Source: Amoebidium appalachense (lineage: Eukaryota > Ichthyosporea). From it: DNA of 64,000 bases. The position numbers were made by a program, and so were the translations under genes. Where the stretch lies: assembly GCA_963693365.1 (NCBI GenBank), contig CAVNZM010000010.1, forward strand, positions 8,556,001 through 8,620,000, read 5' to 3'. Below the pieces are notes generated by a model. That model saw only the letters and a list, made by a program, of their open reading frames with translations, ran no database searches and was not told the origin of the DNA. Positions 52,955-64,000 of the stretch are shown in pieces (the stretch's first letter is position 1; each line of letters starts with the position of its first letter).

Positions 52955-55740
52955 TTTCACTGCCTGGGCCAGGCACACTGAACCCAAAAGCACGGGGCAG
53001 CAGTCTGCTAGGGTCTAATAGCAGCACGAAGAAACGAGCGCTGCCGGACCCAGAACTCTGTCGTCAGATCTCTGTTCACTCTGCCGTCTCTTCAAGCTGT
53101 GTTTAAGCACGTGATTCCTGCAGCACATCAAACGGTATAAGTTAAAAAAAACCACCACACAAGCGGTCTGTACTTTAGCAGGCAATACACACCATGATGC
53201 TGCTAAAAAACAAGCTTGTCAAGTAAATGAGGCACCTGTTTCGCTGAACCTAACTATCCTGACCGAGGTACTCTTGAGATCGAAGTGTCAAATGTGAAAT
53301 GTGACAGCTTCCCTTACCACCACCCACCCCATTAACACCGCATGTGATTAATGTCATCAAAAACACTCAAGCCTGCGTCACACAGTGCTCGTATATGTAG
53401 GTATACACAGACACCACGTGTATTAGAGATAAAATGAATAATGAAGAGTCGCCTCATAACACCATTTGAGTCCTAACCAGGGAAACACAGAGTACCAACG
53501 TCGCACTTCCAGCCTGCGCTTTCAATAACAAAAAAAACTTCCTTTCATTCAACGACTCTCCACAAACGTTTCATGAACTGCTAACCAATAACGCTGTCGC
53601 GTACTCCAAGATTAACCCAAAAGTTTTGTCGATGCTTTCTGTACCACTCCGCTGCTGCCCGTAGCTAATTGATCAGTGCTGAAAGCTCGCCAGCTCGAAC
53701 CACAACTTCGCTCAGCCCCGAACCAGCGCCACAGCCACTCACCTCTCCTGTGCACGTCCGTAATCTTTCAGCACACTCTGCTTTCTCTTTCCTACTTTTA
53801 TTTGACTGCAACCTACACATTGAAGGAGCATCCACATTAACTCTCCTCGCTATTTGGTTAAAGAATGAAGCACGTGCCATTGCCAAGCAACCCTACTACT
53901 CCACAATAACGTCCTTCCCGACTCCCGCCTTTCAAGTTGCATCCGTTACAGGTAACACGCAGGCTCAAACTTGGCTGACGTGCGACCATGACGCAACATG
54001 CCATCCGCCGCACGGCCCTGGCCTGCGGAAAGCCGAACAGCGTGACGTAGAGCCAATAGAAACATCACAAGGCCAAGGTTTGATTGGCTAACATGGGACT
54101 AAGTGGATCCTCAAAACCTCTTTGGGTGGGGTAATGGCAATTAGCAAAAAGGCATTGATTTCTTATGTTTCTGGTTAAGAGGTTACATACTAACACATTT
54201 GTCACTAGTGCAGAAACATTGAACATTTTAACTAAGTGCTTAAAATGTGTAATAAAAATATTATTTGGCTTCATCATCTTGTAAGGCCATATAGTTGATA
54301 CTACTTTCTTCTCTACTTTATAAAAATAAATATGGTCCCCCCAAATGGCGAGTTTGGAAGGTCTTTGACAAGCTCCTACGTTCAAGATCGCCTTGTTCCC
54401 CTAAACTGCTGTAGGCATGTCGCAAGACCGAATTCCAAATGTTGGAATATTCCTGGCAACAAAGGCTGGTGTTTACATAGAATACTTCTATTTTTATGAA
54501 CACTACTTTTATCTACTTTTAGATTATTCTGAAATAAGCTGATTTTCAAACTCACCTTTCTAGGACCATTGGCATGGACTTAGCAAAATAGCATCACAGT
54601 CCTTATACACATATAATGGTGGTTTTCCGATTTCCATATATTCCGAATGAAGATGGTTCAACGTTACCGGTCGGTTGTGGCACCCGGGCTGGCCGCCTAA
54701 AAGCCGCTCATGGTAACGTTGTTGATTGGTAGGCTAAAATGGTTGGCTGATCCGAGGCCGAAGAATAAACCATGCCCGGGACTCCTGGGCTAGGTTCAAA
54801 ATAGCAGGCTGTGGCTCACTCAGAAATTCCGTCATATTGAATCTTGATGCTGGCTGGACATAGCAATACTGTTTTATTCAGTGGCGGTAGGTTGTAGAGA
54901 GGGAACCGTAAAGGCTCGTCGACACAAACGACAGTAACCATGTGTTACTTCAATAACGTGCTTGCCACAGCTACATTTATCAGCCATCCAATCATGGCTC
55001 CTCGTACCCCGGCCATGCATTCGTTTTAGACCAAAAAAAATTACACTCTCGGAATCACCCATAATGTAAATGCGCCTTGATCACATTACTAGGTAGGTGA
55101 AATATAGTTATAATTCAATCATCACACTGCCGGTAATGGAAACATATAGTAAAAGGCTTGAAGTATTTTCGTGGGTAGCCTTTACCAAACAATAGTCAAA
55201 TTTATTACGAATTTGTCCTGTGAAGTTGTTGGTTTAGTTGGATCTAGGGGGTACATTTTAATAGATGTACAAACTCATTTCCGATTGGTGATCGATCATG
55301 ACCTGAATGTGGTGTTTGACTTTATCTTGTCTTCCATTTCCCTGAAAATACATATAGAGGGGTTCAACAGCAGGCTGCTTTGCTAACCTTTGCCTTACAG
55401 GCTGTCTACGCCGAGGGCTACGTAGTATATTCGTACAGGTTTTTTGGGGGGACAAAAAAAAAAATAATAGAAACGTTGCGTGTAATAAGAGGCATCTTTA
55501 TAAATTATAAACAAATTTAGTGAATTAGGCAGTTATGTGTGCAGTAAATCTCATACATAGTGAAGCAAATCAAAGAACACACTCTTTCATGGAAACACAG
55601 ATTAGAAAAATCTGGAACTGTTGAAATCGCGGATTTTCCAACAAAGTAACGTCACCAAAGCTCTATGGCATATTTCAAGCCAATCGGAATTGGGTAGCTC
55701 TTCCTTCAAAAATTCAGGAATCAGTGGCGTGAGTGCATGT
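52955..55740. other. Upstream region of the smaller zinc-finger gene and AT-richer spacer
   Basis: CCAAT-type motifs cluster near 54053-54090 (GCCAATAGAAAC, TTTGATTGGCT). The sequence is ordinary in complexity, AT-richer than the left part of the window, and lacks long homopolymers. A 140-codon plus-strand frame at 53669-54091 has no recognisable features and is probably chance. Confidence 0.45.
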
Positions 55741-56337
55741 ACTGGGTCGCTTTGCATAAAAGTTTAAAAATCTTAGATTACGTCACGACCGATCTCGCCA
55801 CGTTTCGGGCTTGCGGGGATTGGCTAGACGCATAGATCTCTGATGACGATGCATGACTTTGTAAGATCTTGATGACAGCCGCCAAACCCAGACTCCAAAA
55901 TCTGGGAGACCCCATCCCCCCCTCTCCCAGACTGAACCAGATCTTTGGAATGCGCTAAAGCTGCGATTGGTTTTAATTCAGGTCGAGCGCATAGCCGTAC
56001 TTAACCGATTGCTTTTCAATCAGGTCAGTGCTACGTGACCGCGGTAATGGCTCTGTCTCTCTTTCAGTCTTAAGAAAATGAAGAGAGTGTAAACGGTTCT
56101 GTATAGGAATATGCAACAATGAAACACAAAAAAGAGCTGTAAATTACTTTTGTGTGCGATGTGCTCTAATAAGTCAGATAGGTTTGGCTTTTCTTTACAA
56201 AATAATGAAAGACCTCTCAGCTCATATCCACAAGTTCCGAACTTATGTGGTTTTCTACTCAGACTTTTCCATCACGTTGCGATATCAGCTGTGACGTAAT
56301 CTGGGATTTCCAAATTGTTTATGCAAAGCGACCCACT
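55741..56337. mobile_element. MITE with 46-47 bp terminal inverted repeats
   Basis: 55741-55786 (ACTGGGTCGCTTTGCATAAA ... TTACGTCAC) is the inverted copy of 56291-56337 with a few mismatches. The element is 597 bp, has no transposase frame and contains further internal inverted segments (around 55893-55930). No clear target duplication is visible. Confidence 0.75.
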
Positions 56338-58757
56338 CAATACCGGCCGCCTTTTGAAAAAAAAAAAAACTGAGAAAGAAAAGAATCTTCGAGTAGCCCA
56401 TGAAAGAAAAAATGGAGCTTAACAATTCAGAGAATAATCACCCAGTTGACCTTAAACACTTGAGGTGTGTGCAACACGCGCGTTTCCGATGTGCCGGGCA
56501 CTGCCGACGTACAGTACGGTATAAAAAAGTTGGCGTATGATATACGTACGCGATCGACGGCCGTGGCCGGTTTAAGATGACTATCCTAGATCACCTTGGG
56601 GGTTTACGCTGTTTACTCGAGGCAAAGTAAATTAATGCTGCACAGTATGATATTGTGATCCGGTGCCTTAATTCTTTCGGAGCTACCGATGCTAGCCTCT
56701 GCTTACCCATAATATGTAATAGGGGTGTCATTATACAGTACCTGCACATATCGCTTTCACGAAACTAATACGCACCCCGGAATATTTTAATTGGATAAGA
56801 GGTCCGAAAAGCCGGTCGGATTGGGTCGAAAATAGATCCAGTGATTTAAGTAGGTACAAATCAGGAGGTTGAATCGCCGATTTTTGGGAAAAAATTATAC
56901 AGTACCTGCACATATGCCTCCACCGAATTTTTCCCAATTACAAGATGGTGGAGGGACGGAATATCCGTCGATAAGATAAAGGGGTGTGCCGCGTATAAGA
57001 TGTGTGCGCAAAAATACCTACCAGTCCGATAGTTTGTCTGTATTTTTTGTTTTTTTCTCAGAGGGAAAACATCCACCCTCAAAGAAATGCCACGAAAAGT
57101 GAAGAGCCGTAGAAGTGGTTTACGTGTTTTATACAGATTTGGAAAGCGATGATTGGATGTTATATCTAACTGTGATATGTAAACAATGGGAATGATGGTA
57201 GTAATTCCTGGGATATAACTAATATAGTATTTGGAAACAACTGTGAGATTTGAAAAGGGAATTATTAGCTTCATTGTGTAAACCAATACTACAGGAACGT
57301 CTGCTATTTCTTTTTTTACGCTACGGAGACAGTACCTTCAAAAATGTATACGCAACAAATTGAGATCATATGATGGGAGCTAATCAAAATGTTTCGTGCA
57401 CAAACGTTTTAGCCATTTGTGATAGATGGCGAATGGGAGGTTACACCAAGTTTTCAATGAAATGACGAAGAAGGTAAAAGGGCAGAATAATTACGGATGT
57501 TGATGCAGAATACGACAATAAACCTTTTGTGGTATATAGTGGTAACAAAAGGCTGTTTATATACATATTATTTCCAGTATTTAGGCTTCTTCAGAATCAT
57601 AGTAGTGCAGTTCGTAGCCAATCAAAATATTCAGCCTCTGGACGGTTGTGCCGAAATTTCAAGTTCTTTTAGATATGCCTGGAAATTGATTTCTCCTAGT
57701 TTGAATGAGAGCGAATCAAGAGACATACAGTGATAGTCTCCAGTTGGAATTTCGCACGAATAAATCGAGTGCCGCATTGCCGGGAACTGGCACATATACT
57801 ATGTACGATGGCGCTCATTGTTGCCTAGCATGTACATATGTCACTGGCTGCATTTGATTGGCTGCGCTGGAAAACGCAGTAGGCCGTCGAATGTGGCTGG
57901 GCCTCTGGCAGTGTCCACGCAATAAAACGTGTGTAAACCCCGCCGCGGCGGCCGCCTGGCGGCCCGTGGGCCCAGATCATATCAGGGCACGGTGTGTGCG
58001 GCATGCGCGTGTGTGCGTGTTTCGTGTGCGTGTGTGTATGCATGTACATAACACACGTGTGCGTGTTTAAAACACGTGCATTGTAATAATTGTGAGTGTG
58101 CACATGAGTAGTGTACGGTGTGTGTGTGCCTCATACTGGCAGGGAGTGACAGGCATGCGCATTGCGCGCGCACGCACGCCACCACAAAAAATCGATCCTA
58201 TCCGTACGGGGCCGGGGGTAGGCCGTTGCAAATATATCCCGAATATCTCTTGGTATTCTGGGGCCAATTCGATATTATATATGATAAATCTTGTGATAAT
58301 CAGGGGTAAGGCAAGATATATAATATGATATTCAGGGGACCGACCAAAAAATGATATATCATAAATATCTTTCAGGGCAGGATATATAACGGCTTTAAAA
58401 ACGAGATATATCCCTTGTTTTCAATAAATTATTATGTGAAAAACTTAACAAAAAGTTACAGAAAATTCTTATTGGTTACTTGCTGCACTACCCAATCTGT
58501 TTTGTAGCCTAAAAAAGGTTTAGGCCTATTGTAGAAGCGACCGGATTGCCTCGGATTGCCTTTGATTGACAATCTTGGGGTGTATTACTCTCTGATCGGA
58601 TCTCACCAATAGCCGAAATCGGATCAAATTCCCGTTTATTTCCTTATTTGTGTTAATATTAAGATATTTTTCGTGATATTTAGGGCGAAAAAAACGGGAT
58701 ATTTCGACTTGATATTCAGGTCGAAGTCGAGATGCCTTTGATATATCCCATGACTCG
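56338..58757. other. AT-rich spacer without recognised genes
   Basis: It includes a 22-bp exact direct repeat (56730-56751 and 56894-56915), GT-rich sequence at 58000-58130, and an ATATC/GATAT-rich stretch (58220-58760) with several GATATTCAGG motifs. No credible coding region was seen. Confidence 0.5.
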
Positions 58758-59604
58758 GATATTCAGGTTCGTCCTTTTCCTGACCGTGCTCGTGTCCTCG
58801 CCTACCTTCTTCGAAAGCACCTTGTCCGTCTTCCTCGCGTTTTTGCCAACCACGCGACTGACTTGGGTGCCTCGTTTTAGGACTCCACCCTTCAAGTAAT
58901 TTCCCCACCCGATTCCTTACGGCGTAGTTCGGACCATTCCCCTGTAGAATTTTCGGTTTCCTTCCCTGTTCACTTCGGCGGGGCTATTCAGACTAACCGC
59001 CGCCTCTTATCTCGCGGTTTCAGGCACAAGTTAAACCAGTTACTCGCCGTCAAGGAGTATGAGTCGGTTCATGGCTTCTTTCTTGCCGCAGTGCGCGACG
59101 CCCGTGCGCAGCGGAACCCGGCTATTTTGGAGGTCTGTTATTATGAGTTTGTTGAGTTTCTATTTGCCCTTGGCGAGCAGGTGGTGGGCACAGTCACGAG
59201 TACCCTTCTGTTCGGCTGAGACAGTCTCACGTTTTGCAGTCCCTACGACAGTTGTTGCCTCTACAGGAAGCATTATCGGTTTCAAAATCCGCCGGTCGGT
59301 TTGGGCCTTCCGTGCAAGTCTATGCTCCGTCTCCTTCCATCTCCGTCGCTGAATCCGTTGACGACTATTCAGTGCTTCCTTATTTTCGCTTCCTAACGTG
59401 TCCACGGTTCCATCACCGCCCGCTGGCTTCTCCCAGCCGCCGAGTTGGGAGCCGGACCGATCGTTCCCGGGCACTTTTCACAGTTATTTTAACTCTTCGG
59501 CTGTTTTTGGTGCTAAACGGGCGTTAAAACCCCGCAAAGCGTGCGGGCCGGATGCTCTTCCTCCCGTGCTTTTCAATGGTTCGTTTTTAAACGGGTTTCC
59601 TTGA

Positions 59605-59857
59605 GGATCGGCCGCAGCCACGACGACGAAGTGACATGTGGAATTTGAACTGCCAGCTACTTTGCATTCCGGTTGGTTAGTCTCTAGTTACTGTATGGCT
59701 TAGCCAATCAGTTCTCTGTACGTAAATGTAAGTGCAATGATTGGTCCTGTTTAAGTGTAGCCATATTTGGTCTTTACATTCCCCTGTAGCCAATCAGATG
59801 TTGTGAGCCATATCCTGGCGTGTATATAAACCGCTAGCCCGCAGATTCGTAGGCCTC
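59605..59857 (+). promoter_or_regulatory. Promoter-like segment with three CCAAT motifs and a TATA box
   Basis: CCAATCAG at about 59705 and 59793, ATTGG at about 59740, and TATATAAA at about 59823-59830. Transcription would start near 59855, exactly where the solo LTR is inserted. The driven gene or element is unknown. Confidence 0.4.
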
Positions 59858-59908
59858 TGACATATACTAATCCGTCTCAGCAGATCATCCTAAGTCTACG
59901 ATCAAGAT

Positions 59909-59941
<33 letters not shown>

Positions 59942-60614
59942 CCGGGTCCACAGATCATCAAGTCTATCAAGTCCGGGGCCTCAAGATCAGCTGTACAGCT
60001 GCGGGCATCTTGCCTCTGCCGGCGCAGGGCAGGACCACTGCGTCAGCTGGAGCTGCAGCCGACCAATAGGATTAGAAATAGTGTGTAGGATAGATCGTAC
60101 TAGGATGACTTTGGAATGTATTAAGTTCGGGCAGAAGCCCTTATAAATTTTGGCAAGTTCCGATAGTGCTGTCTGCCAAATGTATGTATGTATTGTAGTA
60201 CAGTAAAGAGTAGAGGGGGGGGGAGGGGGGGGGGAGATTAGTATGAAATGTAGATTTAGACTCTGCGGTGCCACTAGGGGAAGGGAGAGGGGAGAGACGA
60301 TGATATTTATATTAGTGTGAGCCGATCGACTTAGCTCGTGCAGGCGCACGATAGAGTTCCTTAGATCGGAATGTATGGAATGTGGCATCGTAGGGGGCCA
60401 GGTGATGATGATCTTTGAGGGCACGGCCTTGATGGCCTCAGTTGTGACTTAGCTGGAATCCGTTCGGATCTCAGTTTGCCCGTCGGAGCCTGGTCTATAA
60501 TAACTGGTCTATAATAAACTTTACCGTTTTTCGTATACGATCGTTCCTTTCCGTGTGCCGGGTACCCTTAGTAGAGTGCTGCGTCTCTTAGTACACACAC
60601 GTTAGGATACGACA
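59858..60614 (+). mobile_element. Solo LTR 1 (TG...CA, 5-bp target duplication)
   Basis: The 757-bp unit starts TGACATATACTAATCC and ends GGATACGACA. It is flanked by GCCTC at 59853-59857 and 60615-60619. It carries TATAAA at 60142-60147 and AATAAA at 60513-60518, in the right order for a U3-R-U5 LTR in plus orientation. A G run lies at about 59911-59939. It is similar to the inverted copy at 62837-63548. Confidence 0.85.
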
Positions 60615-60619
60615 GCCTC

Positions 60620-61939
60620 TCTGAGTCAGTCGCTGGCACTGCTCCTGAGCAGAATGTGTCCTTAGTCTAGCAAGTTGGCAGGGCCTCCTGAGGCCCGTAA
60701 ACGGTTGTTTTCTCTTAGTCAAGTATATTGTTTTTCCCGCCCACCCTCCCTTGAGTGGCTGTGGTGATGGCCTGCCATCTAAAGTGTGTCTCCTTGGAGA
60801 GCACACATCATGATGAAAGTTTGTGTGTGCAGCCTAGGCAGCTACACACGACACTGCGAGTAATCTCAGGCTATCCCCTTGCTGGGGCGAGTAAAGAGTG
60901 ACGGCACAAGAAGGTTCTTTCTCCCGTGCTTCCGCCCCGTAATCGTGCAGAGCCCACCCCCCTGCCTGTCATGTGCTGAGCTGATTCATAGTAATAATTA
61001 GTCTGCTTCTATATTTTTGTGTTTTGGTGAGTGAATTTCGGGGGTTCACTAGTAAATTGTCGTTAAACTTTAATAATTATTGGTCACTAGTAAATTGTCG
61101 TTAACTTAGAGGCTTTAATTATTGATCATGACGAACAATATTCCTACGTTTTTTGTAGGCTGACGTATAAAAATGTACACTATAGTCGCAAAACGGAACC
61201 GTTTGCAAGTATGTTGATTACTATACCATAGAACCGTTTGCAGTTTATCCAAATTTAAATATAATGGATTTTTTCATGGACTTCACTTTCACTTCGATCT
61301 CTTAGCTGTCACGTCAACTTTTTTTCCCGATTCTTCACCATGGCAGGTATATAAAGGCTTTCGTTTCTTCTTTTTGTGGTGGGAGGGGGTCCCACTCAGG
61401 GGAACGTAACTGCAGCGTGTGTGTGGTGTGCCAGTGTGTCGTATCACGACCTAGCGTGTATACGAACTACTCTAACTAACTGCACGCTTAAAAGGGGCTT
61501 GAAACTGTGTATACGTATGAACTTTTCTTTGAGTTGGGTGGGAGACGAGCAAACGTGTTCTGAGAAGAACTTCGAATGCCCGCGACCCCGTTAGACATTC
61601 ACAGACGTAGACACGCGGCCCACTGGCCAGACAAATACCACAGTGACATTCAGCCAATCACAACACTCCCCACCCCACGGGCTACACACACTCCACACCA
61701 TTGGCTACCGCCACCTCAGACCCCTACAGCACTACTAACACGTACACGACACACCTTTACTCACAATACATAGAAGCATACACACACGCGAGCAGGCAAC
61801 ATGGGTCTCGCCAAGCACACAGCAAGAAGCAATACACAACATATAACATGAAGGGTATGCAGAGGCAATGATGGAGTATGCACGCGCGCACCAAACTATC
61901 AGCCGCCGCTGCATCAGATTCACCCTCTTTATGCTTTCT

Positions 61940-61981
<42 letters not shown>

Positions 61982-61985
61982 ACCC
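60620..61985. other. DNA of unknown origin inside the first LINE
   Basis: There is a second TATA-like motif (GGTATATAAAGG at about 61346-61357), CA-rich DNA, and a C run (61940-61980). No coding region was recognised. Confidence 0.4.
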
Positions 61986-62712
61986 CCCGATTCACCAACG
62001 CCACTTCTGAATGTCCTCAGCCTACCCTCTTTCAACCTGAGAAGTTCTTCCTCTCGCTATCTCACTCCCTCTTTCTTTTCTCTTCCTGTTTTTTCTGCCT
62101 TTTCGAGTTATTACCACACGCAGTATAAGGTTCTTTCTCGTTCTGATAGAGAAATCAAAGGTAAAACTCAGTCGGCATGTGTTATGTTCCTTAGGCAACA
62201 CCGTACTCATCATTATCGCTTTTTGGGAGCTGTGGCAGGATACATTTCTCCTGCTGTACGTATGGATACCACCCTTAGGCTAGTAGATAAGTCTGTATTG
62301 GTGCTCTGATGTTGAGATTGCCTGGGAAGTTGTGCAGTGGCGTTGTAATTTTTGTTTCCATCGCCGCTGGTGCCACTTTTGTGCTGAACTTTTTAATCGC
62401 AAGTATGTTGATAGGTGTGAGTTTTTATGTCGCGTTTTACCTCTTTCCCTACGGGCATCTGCTACACTGGCTGGCAATGTGAACACTTTGGACTTTAAAA
62501 TTTTGTTGAAATTCTGTTGGTCGTCACATTGAGTATTTATATGATTTTCACACAGTGTTCAAGTATCTCAGTATGCACTTGTTACTGGATAACTCGTGAA
62601 GTTTTTATTGTCTTCTCAGTCCGTGCATACTTGCATATCTTTCCGTCGAATAAATCCAGTCAAAAGAAAAAAATGATATTCAGGGGCCTTTAAGATATTT
62701 TCAAATGATATT

Positions 62713-64000
62713 CAGGGGCTTTTGCCGGGTAATACATTCGTGTGGTTGAACATTGGTGCCAGCGCAACGATATGCAGATTAATGTCAAAAAGTGTGCCCT
62801 TTTATCAAAATCGATATCGGCATGGGACGACGTTTGTGTTGTATCCTAACGTGTATGTATTAAGAGACGCGGCACTCTTCTAAGGGTACACACACGGAAA
62901 GGAACGAACGTGTACTGAAAAACGGTAAAGTTTATTAAGACCAGGCTCCGACGGGTAAACTTAGATCCGAACGGAATGAAGCTAAGTCACAACTGAGGCC
63001 ATCAAGGCCGTGCCCTACAAGATCATCATCACCTGGCCCCCTACGATGCCACATTCCGTACATTCCGATCTAACTTTATCGTGCGCCTGCACGAGCTAAG
63101 TCGATCGGCTCACACTAATATATTTATCTAAGTCTCATCCCTCTCCCTTCCCCTAGTGGCACCGCAGAGTCTAATTCTACATTTCATACTATCTCCCCCC
63201 CCCTCCCTCCCCCCTTTCCTCTGTCATCGAAATATATAAATACGTTTGGCAGCATACACTATCAAAACTTGCCAGTATTTACAAAGGGCTTCTGCCCGAA
63301 CTTATCACATTCCACTCCTATGATCTATCCTACACACTAATTAGAATTCTATTGGTTGGCTGCCCCGGCTGACGTGGTCCTGTCCTGCTGGCTCCGACGG
63401 GCAAGATGCACGCAGCTGTACAGCTATCTTGAGGCCCCGGACTTGATCTTGATGATCTGTGGACCCGGGCCACCCCCCCCCCCCCCCCCCCCCCCGGATC
63501 TCGATCGTAGACTTAGGCTGATCTGCTGAGACGGATTAGTATATGTCAGTTTGCATTTTCGGCAGTCCCCTCCCTCGCCCAATCGAATACAAGTATTTGG
63601 GGATTCCGGCGGACGAATGAGGCATATGTTTCAAACGGATGATCGACCATCGGGTGGAGGATGCAGGCAGGTGTCTTCGGTTATTTAGGGATGTGTATCT
63701 TGCTACTCTTTCTCATACTGTCCACCAATACAATCGTCTTAGTATATTTCGTACATATATTCGCCCTTTGTCTGAATACGGGTTGCCCTTACTAGCTATG
63801 GCACCCCCTGATACTGTTACTAAGGTCCTCAAATCAATAGATGATTTCCACTACACAACCAATGTACGTTTCTCACTGGTCTTTCCACACCTATCCCTAG
63901 ACGCCTTTTTGATTCTCTCTACGCACTCACACCACCATCACAACGCGTACACGAATTAGCCCTTAAATTTCACGAGCACATCACCCGCCTGTCCGCTTGC
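62713..64000 (+). mobile_element. Second LINE copy, RT 3' half, interrupted by a solo LTR and cut by the window edge
   Basis: The frame reads VEHWCQRNDMQINVKKCALL, then WDDV, is interrupted by the LTR at 62837-63548, and resumes CIFGSPLPRPIEYKYLGIP, a classic RT palm/thumb sequence. RTYIRPLSEYGLPLL and a C-terminal helical region follow. Removing the LTR and one target copy restores a continuous frame across the junction. A stop after PADE and a later frameshift show it is inactive. It starts just after a GATATTCAGGGG motif. Confidence 0.75.
62837..63548 (-). mobile_element. Solo LTR 2, inserted in LINE RT (inverted relative to LTR 1)
   Basis: The 712-bp unit reads TGTTGTATCC...ATATGTCA on the plus strand, that is TGACATAT...ACAACA on the minus strand. 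It is flanked by GTTTG at 62832-62836 and 63549-63553. Minus-strand AATAAA is at 62931-62936. It is clearly homologous to LTR 1 along its whole length. Confidence 0.88.

Larger units (their letters stand above)
58768..62674 (+). mobile_element. 5'-truncated LINE copy, interrupted (endonuclease end, RT start, C-terminal end)
   Basis: At about 58930 a frame reads RRSSDHSPVEFSV, the SDH end of an APE-type endonuclease, followed by LLSRGFRHKLNQLL and QRNPAILEVCYYEFVEF. Near 59520-59600 KPRKACGPDALPPVLF matches the start of a non-LTR reverse transcriptase. The core is missing: about 59605-61990 is foreign DNA, including a solo LTR. The 3' part (about 61990-62674) includes a Cys/His stretch (WRCNFCFHRRWCHFC) and ends AATAAATCCAGTC plus an A-rich tail. 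GATATTCAGG occurs immediately before (58758-58767) and after (62675-62684) the copy, as a target duplication would. Stops and frameshifts show it is dead. Confidence 0.7.

Noticed and set aside
53669-54091. 140-codon plus-strand frame
   Set aside because: No domain, signal or splice support; lies in the CCAAT-rich upstream region of the minus-strand zinc-finger gene.
58636-59474. Minus-strand frames over the LINE
   Set aside because: Antisense shadows of the plus-strand LINE coding region.

Overview
The window is nuclear DNA of an intron-rich eukaryote. Most genes are cut into 7-12 short exons joined by standard GT-AG introns, and exons make up only a small part of the sequence. The gene set is an epsin-related clathrin adaptor, a hexokinase-family protein, a ubiquitin-eL40 fusion, exosome subunit RRP42/EXOSC7, a secreted Cys/Thr-rich protein, and an ELM2-SANT co-repressor protein next to a zinc-finger paralogue. 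This fits an opisthokont, most likely a unicellular holozoan (inference). The eL40 tail reads fungal-like, so an early fungus is not excluded. There is no bacterial, organellar or CRISPR signal.

Layout. 1-8320 (+): 3' part of an epsinR/CLINT1-like gene; its ENTH domain lies off the left edge. 10556-20510 (+): complete 12-exon hexokinase-family gene (484 aa) that has lost most of its ATP-binding motifs. 22918-23644 (-): ubiquitin-eL40, with a probable 5' UTR exon near 24.8 kb. 26066-34173 (-): EXOSC7 in seven exons (297 aa). 35340-38328 (+): secreted protein with a Cys-rich head, a Thr stalk and a C-terminal domain, carrying a one-base slip in a C9 tract. 40297-49214 (-): nine-exon protein combining C2H2 fingers, ELM2, SANT and a GATA-type finger (781 aa). 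51479-52954 (-): its head-to-tail paralogue with only the C2H2 part. 53-58.7 kb: AT-richer DNA with a MITE and no recognised gene. 58.7-64 kb: nested retroelements, namely two 5'-truncated LINE copies and two solo LTRs with perfect 5-bp target duplications.

Introns and spacers are packed with G/C homopolymers (up to about 67 bases), (GT)n/(CA)n tracts, compound C-run/A-run junctions, two minisatellites, at least three MITE-like inverted-repeat elements, and a dispersed SINE-like family that abuts a G tract. Most long open frames (poly-Pro, poly-Gly, His-Thr, Cys-Val) are translations of these tracts. The exon models were built by reading splice sites and checking phase: every complete multi-exon model closes in frame, except the C9 slip in the secreted protein.

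The genes do not form a pathway. They cover vesicle traffic, sugar sensing or metabolism, ribosome and RNA turnover, cell surface, and chromatin.
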